Assembly (NCBI GenBank): GCA_019022495.1
Contig: JAFEKR010000002.1
Location: 496,001-560,000 of the forward strand
Origin: Epichloe hybrida
Taxonomy: Eukaryota > Ascomycota > Sordariomycetes > Hypocreales > Clavicipitaceae
Direction of reading: 5' to 3'
Length of the DNA: 64,000 nucleotides
Both the position numbers and the translations under genes were made by a program. Below the pieces are notes generated by a model. It made no database searches, was not told where the DNA came from, and saw nothing but the letters and a program-made list of their open reading frames with translations. Shown here piece after piece: positions 34,468-47,043 of this stretch (position 1 is the first letter of the stretch; every line of letters starts with the position of its first letter).

Positions 34468-37400
34468 GGCTGGTGTCTAGGCCGATACCGCCTTTTCGAG
34501 CGAAATTCGAGATGACGGAGGGCGTGAGGCCGAGGAGAAAGACGTGAAGTTGTTTGGTTTCGCGGGAAGCTTTTGGGATTGCTGCGGATGAAGCTGCGTG
34601 GCTGCGTCACACACATATATATATATATATTGTGGCGGGGCGGAGGGAGCTGCTCTGATGATGGTGGGGAGCAGCAATCTGCGAAACGGTTCCAGCGCCG
34701 CGTTACCGATTTACTTGGTTTCGAGCCTAGTGTACCGCAGAATATGGGGTACCTGGTTAACGCGACTGCGCCAAAAAGGCTGGCTTCACGAGAATCAAAG
34801 AACAGAGGCTTGAAGAACAAAATGAATAACTGAAGCCGACGAGAGTATGTAGAAGAAAGGAAAAGAAAAATTCTGCTGCAGCGAGGACTCAGATGTAGAA
34901 GAGGCGGGGCGGGCGCACCGCACCTTCCTCCTCTTTTTTGAGCTGTACACCCAACTCGAGGAATATTATCCAGTCGAGAAATTACCCTTATCCTTGAAAC
35001 TATGAGGCCTAGCTCATTTGATGCAATGATGCAGATACTCGTGTTGTGAGTCAACACGTTGATAACAATTGTTTAAAGACTTGGAAAGAGATTTTAACAT
35101 TTCTGAGACGACATCACTGCTCCTTGGAAATGCGGTGCGTCTAACATTTATCAAGCGCATTAACTCTCCTCCCTATGCGGTCTCAGTAGTATATAGAAGC
35201 TCAAACACCAGACAGTAAAATCCTCACAGATGACGAACTTTACGACTCGATATCCATTCAATCAATATTGAACGAACCTACCTACCACTGTGCCGAATCA
35301 CGATAGCAACCCCATCACAGCAGCGCTACCCTACACCGGTTTCAGCTCCTCGACTTTACTTGAAAATCCCGATCGTGCACAGTTTCATGGTAATAACGCG
35401 GCACCGGCACGACGCCGACGAGTCAACATTCTAATGAAAAACAGTACCTAATATAACTGATCTTTCGACAGCAGGGGCAAGGGCTACGACTCATTTAGCA
35501 AAGACAATCCCGCCAGCGTCGCCCCCCTAGGAGCACTTTGTAACATGGATGGCCTATGTAGTTTTCGCCGAACGTCCACAGAGAGCAATGATGGCGCCTT
35601 CCAGAAGACAGACCCCTTGCCGGTGAGATTCACTAGTGTTGTGCAAAGTCCTCTTTGGGTGAATAACCAGGGAATTTTTTTAAATTAATCACAATGGGAT
35701 CAGACGAGGCGGAACTCTTCCCCGGCTGGCCTTCCAGTGGCGGCCCCTGATGAACCAACTTCAGCCGTGCCTACGGAGTACTAGTCAAGAACCCCCCCAA
35801 GACCCATGATAGGGGGTGGAACGATGGAACACGAGCAGACGTCGGGCAACCCGGAATGAATACGCAGCGAAAAACGCACGGGGAACGTAGCCGTTGTTAC
35901 TGCACGGCTGAGTGTCGAGATGTTGCGAGTCGTCCTGAGTTTGTCCTGGGAGAGTCGTTTTGTGGCGCTGTCTTGCAGCATATGACACGTTGACATGGTA
36001 TATTGCACAACGTGGCGCGTTGACAATTGGCCCCGCGATCGAGAAATTCAGTTGTGTTGTTCGAATTTACATTCGTCGTCATCTCCACCACGAGTTCTTT
36101 TTGGATCATCCCAGTCTGCTCCGCTTCGATCCAGCTTCTAGAAGAACTCTGGAACGCAGTAAGAGCTAGCGGCTACTACATGCATGTAGGGATTCATGTA
36201 CCGACGATACGGTGGATGGCACGATCGACGTTGCCCTTGCTCATATGTAGTGCAATAGCGCCCAGTCGCTGATGTGTTAATTAATAACTCGAAACGACTT
36301 CTTGGCGTTGGACCCACCTGTGCGCTCAAAGTCACATGAAGCGTACATATGCTAGGAAAGTATACTTGTCGTCGAAATAGTGGTGACGGCTTTTGCTTTG
36401 CGAACCAGTGTTGCAAGAGTCAGCCACGTGGATTAACGCTGGTGTCAAGTACCCCAGCTACTCCGTAGATCAGCCTACATGGCAGGCGTCCAGTCTGATC
36501 GGTGTAAACGGCCAGGTAAAAATTCCTCCTCCAACAAGGGATATTCAGAATACCTTTCTGCAGTGGTGTTGATCTGCCGAGGCCCTCGAGTAGGATGGCA
36601 GATGGGCACCCAACGATCACATGCGGCTTGGCCATGCCTGAGGCAACAAACCGGCAACGACGTAAGTTGATAAAAGGAACAAAGATATTATTGCGTCTTG
36701 GATAGTAATAAGTAGCCTTGCATGACTCGCAAATTCAAGAAGTCTGTCTACCGGGGAGAAGCTGGTAATATCTGCCCACGCTTCTTCACGATCTCTGGAG
36801 TGCTGATGGTGGTGGGCTGAAACGCCACGATCCAAGCAGTACGGACAAATATGTACATTGTAGCTGAAATTATCGTGCCGTGCAAAAGTAGTGAATGTTG
36901 TTGGAGAGCTTGCGAAAGGCGAGGCTGCGTGCATGTCGGGAACTTAGCCGAGTGCCAAAGTGCCACCAGAGAGGAGAGAGCCCGGGGTCAGCTCGCTAAA
37001 ACAGGCTAACGCAGGAACCACGGGATTAGCCTTGCTTCTCGCTTCATAGACTCACTTTCGTTCAAATTTCTTCTCTTTCCGTTCCTTGAGTACAGACCTG
37101 AATCGTAATTGCGTGGGCAAGTTGTAGAGATGACTGAAACCACGCCATGATAACCCCGGTTGGTCACGGTACAGTCGGCATGTTTGCATGGAGGGTCATG
37201 CCCACTGACTGGCTGGGCGCATCGAGATACGAGCTCCTGATGTGCGAATGGAAGGAAGCCTCTGGAGAATCTGAGAGTGCTTAGTTGTAATCCGTACTGT
37301 GCAGGTAGTCAATTTCGTAAGTAATATACATTAGTAATATTGGTGTCTCTTCAACGATGGGGCAATGCAATGCCAATTTTGACGTGGGCCTTGATGGGCG

Positions 37401-39889
37401 GCAATGCTGCCTGCGCACGTGTTTTTACCTGAGTCTGATGCCCCCCCCCTTTCTTTGGAGGGCTCGTTGGGTTCCATCTTGAAATCCATTTCTGCAACAT
37501 AAAAAATATTCTTCTAGACTTGGGACACGAATGCACATATCACGACATGACTCGCGGCTGTGCGGCAGACCTGTTTTAGTTTATATCGACGTTAAATAAG
37601 CAAGTATCCATCGTCCGACAACGGTCAATTTCACCATTTCAACTCATTTTTCCGATGCACCCCGCAGACCCCTGCGTTAGTTAACGCAGACAACAACGTG
37701 GCGGCCATCACCTATTAGCCCTGATCCTGGAGGCTGAGAGAATTTTTTATTTTTTATTTTTTCTTATCACTACGTTCACTACGTACAGTAAGTGCACACT
37801 GTGGTACTGTACTGTTCGTGACGTTGAATCAGTATATTCTAAACCTTATCGACCCGGCAATGCAATCATGAGCCCATTGTCCGAAAACCGCGCATACTAT
37901 GGAGCCGGCCCGGATTGGATTTAGGAACAGTAAAGTCGACTTAAAAATATAACTTCTAGCAGGCCAAGTTCACAAATTAAGAAACACAAGGCACGCCTCT
38001 TCCGAACTGGGATGCGAAGCCTGATAGGCTTTGACGGCTTCTCGGACAACAACGATCTCTCGATGGAGTTAGCCCTACTCCACAGCAGTTGCACGATGTT
38101 GTTGCTTTGCTGCCTTTTCTGAGCGATGCTGCGATGAAAGCGTGCCATTCTAAATCAGGCTCACCACGTCCTCGATCAGCTGCGTCCCCGAGCTTCATGA
38201 GCGGGTCATGACCAATTCAAGAACTGAAGCTGCAAGCAGCAGAGTCATGTCAGTTGGAGCTGCAGCAGGGATTCGGCCCGCTCATTGCTATGTATAACGC
38301 TGCATGCATGGCTGGGTCAGTAATCCGAGCTGTCGGGACGATTTGACGTCAATATTTCTGCCGACTATTATTATAATATGACCAAGACTACGGAGTCATG
38401 CTTTTGAGCCAATGGAATGGCCAATCAATCAGACAGGATTTGTTCACAATAGCCCCCAAAAAGATGGCGGCAAGCTCTCGCAATTAACGATATTCATCCC
38501 GGCCATTGTCCTTAACACGAGCTGCGTGTGATTAATGTCAAGTGCATGCTTGGAATGCCCCCAAAATTTTGTTGATCCAGTTGACGGGGAACAACGGTCG
38601 TGGTTTCCGGGAGGGGAAAGGAAAATGTCCAAAGCACTTTGCCTAGCGGGAAGAGAAATGAAGATGACACGGGAGCGGAGCAAGTCGGACCAGACAACGG
38701 CGAAAGGAGCCAAATCTTGTGCTCCACCTCGACCGAGACTACGAAATAAGGGGAAAAAGGAGAAAAGAGAAAAGAAAAATCGAAATAGCCAAAACGGGCC
38801 CGGGCCAATTTACGCGCTCAACAGACGGACAGACGAGCCAAAACAAACTCTTTCACAGCTGCATTGGGAGCACTCTGCGCAACGTGTCTGTTCAGATATT
38901 AACAGTGCCCCAGACCAGACCCCAACCAAGCAAGCTGTACTCAAGACGTCTGTTGCACAAGTTGAAATGTATTGATGCCGAGGCGACGGAAGCTGAACGG
39001 TACGAGACGGTTGACAAAGCTGATCCAAACAGGGCGTGCTGGGTATTACCGAGAAGCAACAACAAGATAGTATACTGATGATGACTTTCTCGTCCAAATC
39101 CGCCAGCCGCCCAGCCCGTTTGAGCTGGTTGTTGCGATGCAAACGCAAACGCAGCCTCATACATGTACACGTTGAACCCCTGTCTCTAGATGGATGGTCC
39201 ATGGCTCCGGGGAGGAGGGACCCATGTCAGGAACCCGACAAAAGAGAAGTGAGTCTTGCCCCTGTTTGGAAGGATCTCAGGCCTCATTGATGCCATGGGC
39301 CCCTTCAACGGACAACAAAGAAGAAGCCACAGCGTGTGTCACAACGAGACTAGACTCTTGTTGCCCCCCCCCCCCCCCCAGTTGGTCGCCAGAGCCCTAT
39401 GTACAGGGACTCCGTGATTACGGAGTACGAAGAGGTTCAGTTCTACGGATCCGTAGGTTGATCTTATTGCCAGGGCATTGTCAGTATGACTCTCATGCCA
39501 TATTAACACAACAAATATCAGATACATATGCTCTGAGGTATTATGTCTTGACGTAATGAGCAGGCGAGGCGGCTCTTGCCACAGCCGTCATGACGAGCAC
39601 CAGCACCAGCACCAGCACCAGCACCAGCACCAGCCAGCACTGGTTTCCGGCGTTTTGGATCAAGGCGAATCGGTAATAGAAGAGCTTCACGCACTACCAG
39701 TTGGCAGGCATGGCACAAGCTGGTGCGCAGGAACTGGTGCATGATGAGAATCTCGGTCGACTTCGTTTGAGACTTGGGTTTTGTCAGCCCCATGCCGGGT
39801 GTCTGAACCGTGGTACCGGAAGGAGCAGCGACAAGGGTGTGTGGCGTGGCTGGTGGCTGGTACTTTTACTGGGCAAGGTCAAGGGCCCT

Positions 39890-39927
<38 letters not shown>

Positions 39928-40139
39928 GCTTTCGCCTTTCATCCCCCCAAGATCCTGGGCCGAATTTCCCATCCCTGGCTGCATAGCCTGGCCATGGTCA
40001 AGGAACAGAATTTTCTTCTTTGGCTTCTTTCTCGCGGCTCGGGCCAGGCAAGATACAAACGGGCGCAAGATGCAAACGGGAGTGGGCGTTTGACTGCTGA
40101 GCAGTAGCCAGTCTGTGCCATGGATGAAGCAGTCTGGTC
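34468..40139. other. Long intergenic region, no gene recognised (left part)
   Basis: No frame on either strand carries a recognisable domain. Features are a TATA microsatellite near 34614-34630, TACGGAGTAC at 35772, TACTCCGTAG at 36459, TACGGAGTAC at 39419, a C run at 39364-39379, a CAGCAC microsatellite at 39596-39640 and a T run of nearly 30 at about 39892-39920. Short frames resembling protein (35190-35306, 38535-38975) did not hold up. The first few hundred bases are the ARPC5 promoter. Confidence 0.55.
39596..39640 (+). repeat. Hexanucleotide microsatellite (CAGCAC)n
   Basis: About seven copies of AGCACC/CAGCAC in tandem, in non-coding sequence. Confidence 0.9.
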
Positions 40140-42300
40140 TCTCGTCGTCCTTTCAAGTCCACACACACCCACCCCCCTTCCCCTTGCCTTGCCTCCCTTC
40201 ACTTCCCTGCCTGCCAATGATGAGGGATTGATTGACTGACTCTTCCTTTTTTTCTTCTTTCTCTTAGTTTCCTTTCCCCAGCCTAGTCGGGTTGTGACGA
40301 CTCTAATGTTAGCTTGCTCCTTTCGGACCACAGCAGCACTTGTACAAAAGCGCCCTGCTCCCACTTCATCTCCCAGATCTTCTTAGCCTCGCCTCCCTTG
40401 AGATACCCTTCCCCATCATCAGCCAATTCGGCATCCGTTCCTGACCTCGCGTTCCGAGGTTCGTCTTCTCGCCTTGCTGCATTCGCTCCAACGGCTTTGC
40501 TTGTCCGTTTCTGCCTCTTGGACTCAAGCGCATGTCCCATCAGTGACGACCGTCTTTCTCACTTACACGATCACAAGTTAGGCGCCACAATCTGCCATCC
40601 GTCTCGGGAATCCACTATTGCGACCAGTTCCAGGTACCCGTCCGTGCCTGACTTGAGCATCTCGACGGCGCGGTTCATCCGTCATCGTCGCCACTCGCCA
40701 ACTCGCCTGACCCCTTTTCCTCGGGCCTCTGCAAACTAGCGAAACTCATTTACCGAGTCAGCCTTTTTTGTGCATACATCTTGCACAGGCCCGACTTGCC
40801 AAAACCCACCTCCTCGTCTTCTGGGAACTTGCCCGCCTCGTTCCGCTGTTACACACTGACACAAACCCATCAAGCCGAGCCGCCTCGCACTCTGTACAGC
40901 CCTCCAGCTTGTGACATCGATTCCGCCTTGTGTTGCCTCGTTCCAACGCGCCGGTGCCGATTCATCTCGCCTCGTCCCTTCAGAACTACACTCCTTCAGT
41001 AGCCGCGTCGAAATAGTCCAATATTGTTGGCAACGCTTGCACCTTGGCCGGCCACCAAGGCACTCTTTTCAGACTATTCTCTCCTTGTAACATAGTCGCC
41101 TGCTGTATCGCAAACGATCAACCTTCCTCTGGTTTTATTGGACAACCCAGTTCGTCGTCGTACCAACCACAGACAATCATTCCCTGTGAGTCAACGTCGC
41201 TTGATTTGAACCCTACCATTTGATCACTTTCGCTTGTCCCAAGAGCTTCGGCTGGGGGTTTTTTTTTTCTCTCTCAACCTTCCCCATTCTTTGACCCCAT
41301 TACGCCTATCGAGTATATATCAATACGTTTGTATGATGGAGGCAAATCTTTGGAAGCAAAGAAGACCCGTATAAGAACGACCCGACTTTATTCTTTATTC
41401 TTATCTTCTTTCCTTGTTCCTCTCAGGTTTTCATCAGCAATATCATCAAGACCTCGGCTAATTGGCATCGTCGTGGCCTAGTTCACATAAATTTTCATAA
41501 CCAACACATTCTCTCACGATGTTACAACATTCATCAATCGTCTGCGATATGGGACGTGGTGCCTATGACGCGACTGGCGTTTCTAAACCCCCACCGAGGC
41601 CGCAGCCTCGCTGAGTTTATGTTTCCAGTGACCCTGCGGGCCATGGTTATATCAAACTTGACGAATACGTCTTCTCTTAAACTTCGATTCCCAGGCTTTT
41701 CATAATTTATACGGCCTTCAGTATTACTCTTACAACTATTTAATGTTTCGTCACATCAGTCTGTACACAAATCGGCTCGGAGCTCTCCTAACACCTCTCT
41801 TATCAGCAGCGAGAACACCAAAAGTTGTTTGGCCTTTTACCTTTTATCGCATGATTTTCCTCTGGCATTTCGATACTCGACACACGCGCATGGGTCAGTT
41901 TCTTTTGGAATTTTTCTGTCTGTTCTTCTCAGACAACCAGTCTTCGGCGTTTAAAAAAAAATAGACGGGGGCCACAAGCTGGATATGCTTTTTTCATCGG
42001 AAAATGTCTTTGCTTTTTTCCTTCTTGGCTTGGGGTTTGCTTGTTGTCTTGCCATATCTCAAAACTCTCACGAGCTTGAGACAATGCAATGAGCTTGAAA
42101 CTATCACTGATCGCGTTGGGGTTGGGTCTCATTCTGCTGGAATGAAGATGATACCCATCTCGTGACATGTCTTGGACCGGTATCCTATCTCGCTATGGGC
42201 TCCGGTGAGAGATAGAAACAGCACCCTTGACCAGATTTGTTTTCTGATGAGCATCTGAGCGCAGATCAAAAGTCAACAATGGAAACTTTGGTTGGGACAA
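40140..42300 (+). ncRNA. mRNA-leader-like pyrimidine-rich segment, possible transcript
   Basis: From about 40140 to 41960 the plus strand is strongly enriched in CT tracts of the kind seen in long fungal 5' leaders (TTTCTTCTTTCTCTTAG, CCTTCCCCATTC), yet no sizeable ORF follows. The sequence from about 41960 looks like a trailer. One short ORF in good context lies at 41519-41614. No telomerase template (CTAACCCTAA type) or other known structural RNA motif was seen. A long transcript that is non-coding or encodes a micropeptide is my inference; there is no direct evidence of transcription. Confidence 0.3.
41519..41614 (+). CDS. Candidate 31-aa micropeptide ORF
   Basis: ATG with A at -3, 31 codons, then TGA. 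The C-terminal half (YDATGVSKPPPRPQPR) is Pro/Arg-rich and is preceded by CDMGRGA. It is the only clean small ORF late in a long CT-rich leader-like stretch with relatively few upstream ATGs. I recognise no family. It may be a real small protein, an upstream ORF of an unrecognised gene, or chance. Confidence 0.25.
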   Translation: MLQHSSIVCDMGRGAYDATGVSKPPPRPQPR

Positions 42301-43351
42301 AAAGAAGAATGGCTGATTTGGGAGTCAAATCTTGCATATAGACTTTGGATTTTTTTTTTTGCCTGTCGGTTTTTATACTCTGTCGCTGGGTCTGTTTTCC
42401 TTTTTTTTTTTTTTTCTTTTTTTTTTCCACCCCATTCTGTATCTCGGGACGCAACGCTTCGACGCAGTTGCAATCGAGTGGGGCGACGAGCGCGCAATAA
42501 TGTCGCTCACATCTCGTTACCATGTACCATTACCATGTACAAGACCAAGACCACGCTGGCGAGACCGAGGTGGCACAAGAGCCGGCCTAGGCAAACGGCT
42601 CTGGGCTGGACTAAGGATATATGGATGGATGATACCCCCTTTTCAGCACTCTGTTGTAAAGTATCTTGCAAGAAGGAAGCTACTTGAGTTTCATTATTTC
42701 TTTGACAAGTCGCGCAAGCGTGCGCTTGACGTGGGACAAGTAAGATGAAGATGTTAGTGCTTTATATTTCCTTTGGTCTGTACTCCGTACTAGAATAGAT
42801 TAGCAATTGAAGAAGGCTCACGCTGCTTTGCAAAAGAAAAGACGCATCCCAGTCGTGGTCGTTGAAGATGAACAAGACTGACTGATTCCCACTCTACAAC
42901 TAGGATACAAGAATGTCTGGATTGCACACGAATATAATTCGTAGATGGGTAGAGGTATACGAGGTAAAACCTATCCGTCACACCCCCTCCCCTCCCCTCC
43001 CCTCCCCTCCCCTCCTTTCATCCCGGCCCCTTTTCGGCCGAGACATGGCGAACAACCGTACCAAGGTGCCAGGAAATTTGCCCATCTTGCCCATCAGGTC
43101 TGGAGGGGAGGGTGCGGGCCGGACCAAGTTTCGCGGGCCCGTTGGCGTCTCGAGCTAGAGAAGAGGTAACAAGGCGGCTCACGGACTATCATGACTGGAT
43201 TGATTACTTGCCCAGGGCAATCACAGTTTATCATGACTGGATTGATTACGGGCCAGGGCAATCACAGTTTATCATGACTGGATTGATTACGGGCCAGGGC
43301 AATCACGTATCATGACTGGATTGATTACTCGCCGCAGGACAAATAACAGGG

Positions 43352-43382
<31 letters not shown>

Positions 43383-44329
43383 AAAAAACGTGCGGAGCAT
43401 ATTCCGGGCACACTGGGTCTGCGCGAGCGAATCGGTGAAACGTTGGTCTCTCTCCCGAGACACAAGGACGAAAGGGTTGTTGGTCCCAGGGAGCCCAGGG
43501 AGCGAGCTGTGAACTGGGATTTGTTCACGGAGCCAAGTTAAGTTGCCTTTTGGTGCTGTGACTGCGGCAAGTTGTAGACTATTTCGTGCACCATGTGTTT
43601 TGATACTATCGGCTCCGTGCCCCCCCCAGTCCCTCGCCATGTTGCTTCCCGACTGCGCTCGCCACCGCCCAGCTCTTAGAGACAGACATGTCCAGGATGA
43701 CAGAAAAGGGAATTCGTTAAACGGGGATAGCCACGACGCGCTTGACAGGGGGGGATCTCAGCAGACTCCTGCAGATTCAAACAAAAGGCCAAGTTGACAA
43801 GTCGGGATCCTGAGCAAAGTCAGCTTCTCCGGCATGCCCGACTTGACGCCTTGGATGGACCGATTACGCTACGTAGCCATTCTCCGTGAAATCCCAAGAT
43901 ATCATCACACGACACCGCTCACTTGCATTCACGCAGGGCCGGGCCGACGGAACCTATTATAATCGCATCGATTGCCGATGCTCATCTCCGATTCTGTTCT
44001 CTGCTCGCCGCTCCGCCCGCCGCTCGCTCCTCTTCTCTGTCCACATGCCCAAAACTGCAAAAAAACCGGAAAAATGCTTGAGCCTCCCATTTACCCACCA
44101 TCCTTTCTTACGCCTTTTGAATGTGTTGAAAACGCCGGGCTAACAAGGAGAAGAGATGACCAAAAAAAAAAAAAAAAACTTGAACAATAAAAGGGTAAAC
44201 CACAAAAGAGGTGTGGGAAAAAAAAAAAAAAACGCACACATCATACACGGCGGCGCGGGCTGGGTATATGTTGGCTCTTGACCACCCAGCAAAGTGCGTC
44301 CTTCCTTTCTCTCCTCACACGACTCTCTA
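42301..44329. other. Intergenic region before TAF4 (right part)
   Basis: No gene recognised. It holds a T-rich stretch (about 42350-42428), TACTCCGTAC at 42781, a CCCCT microsatellite (about 42984-43014), a 41-bp tandem array (43187-43330), and long A runs at about 43351-43380, 44162-44178 and 44219-44232. The last part is presumably the TAF4 3' region. Confidence 0.55.
43187..43330 (+). repeat. Tandem array, about 41-bp unit, four copies
   Basis: TATCATGACTGGATTGATTA recurs at 43187, 43229, 43270 and 43308. The intervening part is GGGCCAGGGCAATCACAGTT or a variant. Copies vary in length (42, 41 and 38 bp steps). Confidence 0.95.
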
Positions 44330-46318
44330 TTACTTTGGATTGGAGGCATCCAAATGCACGTAGGCTTGCTGCAATGCCTTGACCTCTCGCCCGTCCCTCT
44401 CCAGTACAACTACCCAGTCTCGCAACTGGATGTTCTTTCCCTTTTCCTTATCTTCTCGCCATGTCCCCAGGCGGTTTCGCCCTTCAGTCGTCATGGCAAG
44501 GCTGGCTGGCGAGGGTGCTCCCGGAGTACCATTGAGTCCCTTATTGCCCGGACCGGGTGTAGCTCTCGTCGGTGTGCTGGCGCCACTTCCTCCTCCCCGT
44601 CCCGCGTTCAGCCAGTCATACGTCTTGCCAGTCTTCTTCTTGCCGAACAAATTACCTTTGCCACCGAGACCGGCGAACATGCTACTCGTCATGTTCTGGT
44701 TTGCGTGGCTGTTGGCCTCCGCTGCCTTGAGCGTTTGGTGTTTCTTCATTTCCTTCTTGGTCATGGGCTTATCAGAATCGGGTGCTATGGAGCCGGGTGT
44801 TCCCGGCGCGACGCTTCCTGATCGTGACGGTGCTGATCCGACGTCTGCGATGCCATCCTTGCGTTTTTGTCGCCGGCGAAGACGTGCTTCTTCCCACTCG
44901 CGTTCTTGTCTTGCCAGCTCTCGCATCGTGACTGTTAGAGAGGAGGCTACCTTTGCCAATTTCTTGGCTGGCTTGTGACAAGTTCCCAGGGCAGCATCTT
45001 CGGCAGAGCCTGCGGAGAATGAAGACGAGTTAGTGCTGTTGGCTTTTTCATACTTTGTACTGCGAGGATACGAGCTCTCACGTTTCAATGGCGCGGTTTC
45101 GGAAGCGACGGGTTCACCATCTGCCGCCTCCTGCACCGGGTCAACCTCTGCCGCATCGCCCAAAGGCTCTGCATTCATTGGCGCAGCAGCAGCCGTCCAA
45201 TCCTCGGGAATATCCCCATGTGACGTCTTTTGCCTGTTGACGGCAACGACGTTCGCATCCTCCACCATCTCGCGCAATCGTTGCTTGGTAGCAATAGACA
45301 TTAGCGCCAACTGATCGACGAGAAACGAGTCTTGGGGGATGTACGATCCGGTGGTTTGAACCATTGTCGAATCTGGACCTGGCTGCATCTTCACCGTGAC
45401 CGATGGGGAGGGGAACTGTTCAGGCAAGCGCATCTTCCCCATGGATTGGGCATTGTTTTTCATATCCAGATTCAGGGAAATGTGGTTCTCTCTCGCAATT
45501 TTGTCGGCACGTCGATGCAGTATGGCTACCAAGAGGAATGGATCGTTGATTTCCTGCGTCCGCTGGACGGCAAGTCGCATGGATGCATCTGCCCAGGCCT
45601 GTTCAGCCGCCTTGACGGTAAACTTCTGCTGATCTTGTTCTGAGACGCTCTCGGCAGGCTGATTTGCTGGACCAGCTCCATAGAATGAACTCTTGGCCCC
45701 CGCGGGATGTTGCGCAAATCCGGTCCTTGCCTCTGAGTTGGCATCCATGGCATTCGAGTATAATTCCGACATGTATTGCTCCTCTGCTCTCAGATCGATG
45801 CCAGTTCCTGCCAGAGAATCTGTAACGTCGTATTCGTAGTCTTTTGTCGGTCGCTCGGCCGGCCGTTGGGGAGGCCCCATGATGCTGGGGATTTGCGCAG
45901 GCGACGCCACTCCTTGTTGTACAGGGGCCATCATCGCATTCGTGTATTGCGGCATGGATATGGGCGGAGGCTGCGGAGTCATTAATGGAGGCGTGATAGT
46001 GCCAGCACGCGCGTCGGGCAAGTTCAAGCCTTGCGTATGGTTGCCATTGGTAAATGGGGTATTGTATGCCGGGGACAAAGAAGTCGTAGTTTGCGGGAAT
46101 GTTGGGGAGCCGGCGTTCAGCGGCGGGCTTCCAGCTGCGCCAGGACTTGCTGCATAAGGCGACGCGGCGTACGGAGAGCCTGGTTGTGAAGCCGGACCAT
46201 CGGTGCGAACCCTCTTGTTCGGAGGCAGCGCGAATCCTGGGGGTTGAGCGGCAGGTGAAGGGCTGTGTTGCGGCGGCGAGAAAGCCCGCGGAGGGACTTG
46301 CGACTGAGGCTGTGCCAT
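44330..46318 (-). CDS. TAF4: Transcription initiation factor TFIID subunit 4 (TAF4)
   Basis: Nuclear TFIID subunit with a histone-fold region that pairs with TAF12. Exons on the minus strand are 46318-45082 and 45009-44330; 638 aa. The N-terminal 150 residues are Pro/Ser/Ala-rich with SPYAAS repeats. The central conserved region has DYEYDVTDSLAGTGIDLRAEE, NDPFLLVAILHRRADKIARE and DQLALMSIATKQRLREMVED (histone-fold part). The C-terminal part has AKKLAKVASSLTVTMRELAR and ends with QLRDWVVVLERDGREVKAL, typical of fungal TAF4. The 72-bp intron (CTAAC branch site) is a multiple of three and stop-free, so intron retention would insert 24 residues. It shares a 725-bp divergent promoter with YSH1. 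Confidence 0.95.
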   Translation of the reverse strand: MAQPQSQVPPRAFSPPQHSPSPAAQPPGFALPPNKRVRTDGPASQPGSPYAASPYAASPGAAGSPPLNAGSPTFPQTTTSLSPAYNTPFTNGNHTQGLNLPDARAGTITPPLMTPQPPPISMPQYTNAMMAPVQQGVASPAQIPSIMGPPQRPAERPTKDYEYDVTDSLAGTGIDLRAEEQYMSELYSNAMDANSEARTGFAQHPAGAKSSFYGAGPANQPAESVSEQDQQKFTVKAAEQAWADASMRLAVQRTQEINDPFLLVAILHRRADKIARENHISLNLDMKNNAQSMGKMRLPEQFPSPSVTVKMQPGPDSTMVQTTGSYIPQDSFLVDQLALMSIATKQRLREMVEDANVVAVNRQKTSHGDIPEDWTAAAAPMNAEPLGDAAEVDPVQEAADGEPVASETAPLKRESSYPRSTKYEKANSTNSSSFSAGSAEDAALGTCHKPAKKLAKVASSLTVTMRELARQEREWEEARLRRRQKRKDGIADVGSAPSRSGSVAPGTPGSIAPDSDKPMTKKEMKKHQTLKAAEANSHANQNMTSSMFAGLGGKGNLFGKKKTGKTYDWLNAGRGGGSGASTPTRATPGPGNKGLNGTPGAPSPASLAMTTEGRNRLGTWREDKEKGKNIQLRDWVVVLERDGREVKALQQAYVHLDASNPK

Positions 46319-47043
46319 GACGATGATGGAAAATCGAACAGCGATCGGTATTCCAAGACTGGCAACGGAAGCAAAGACAGCGAGCTAGATGGAAGCCTAA
46401 GTGGCGGTGGTGACAATGCTCTTAGCAGGCAGGAAAGCCTGTCACGAAGGACGTGAACTCTCCCATTCGATGTACAGATCCCGCCTAGGCGCTCCAGTGC
46501 GGGTTGTCGATGAGATGGCGAGAGATGTAAGCATCTATCCAGAGCTGGCGCAGCGTGTAGCGCTCAGTCCAAGGCGCGTGGGAGTCGTTCAGTAGGGATT
46601 TTGTTGGCAGCGCTGGCCGGAGTCGAGAGATTGGAGCTCGAGACTTGAGATTTGGGGGTTGCGTAAATTTAAAGTCACGTGAGTCTCCACGCCCGCCTCT
46701 TCGCAAGGACAAGCAAGGATCGCTTTGCCGACCTTTCCCCGGCTCAGCTTTATTTACATCTCACAGTTTTGGCAAGCTTCAACTTGACAAAGTGTTTTTG
46801 CTCGCTCACCTCATTTCCCATTGTGGTCGTGTGATGTTTGGAGCCATGCGATACGCTGAGCATGCAGTCGACGTGAAATGCTACTCTGGGACTTTTTTCT
46901 CGATTGATGTATTTCAAAAGTGTACTTCCCCTTCCCAGTACTGACAGAGTCGTTAAAATCCCCAATCCCCCCTGCCCATATAAAGAGTAGGTAGCTCGAG
47001 CAAACGCGCGTATCTCATCGAAGCTCTCCGGCCTTGCGACAAC
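46319..47043. promoter_or_regulatory. Divergent promoter TAF4 / YSH1
   Basis: Contains a palindromic E-box TCACGTGA at 46675-46682, a candidate site for basic helix-loop-helix factors. No ORF with support. A TATA-like word (CATATAAAGAG) lies at about 46978, 65 bp before the YSH1 start. Confidence 0.45.

Noticed and set aside
35060..35306. Apparent long protein-like plus-strand frame ending in CHCAESR-like residues
   Set aside because: A careful recount places an in-frame TAG at 35187-35189, leaving only about 38 codons without an ATG; no support remains for a gene.
38535..38975. 146-codon plus-strand ORF in the long intergenic region
   Set aside because: No recognisable motif, Lys/Arg runs come from purine-rich DNA, and neighbouring frames are similarly open.
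40314..40739. 141-codon Ser/Pro/Arg-rich plus-strand ORF
   Set aside because: Its composition is what any CT-rich leader-like sequence would encode; no domain, no conserved motif and no splice context.
40140..42300. Telomerase RNA gene in the leader-like region
   Set aside because: Size and setting would fit, but no template complementary to TTAGGG repeats (CTAACCCTAA type) is visible.
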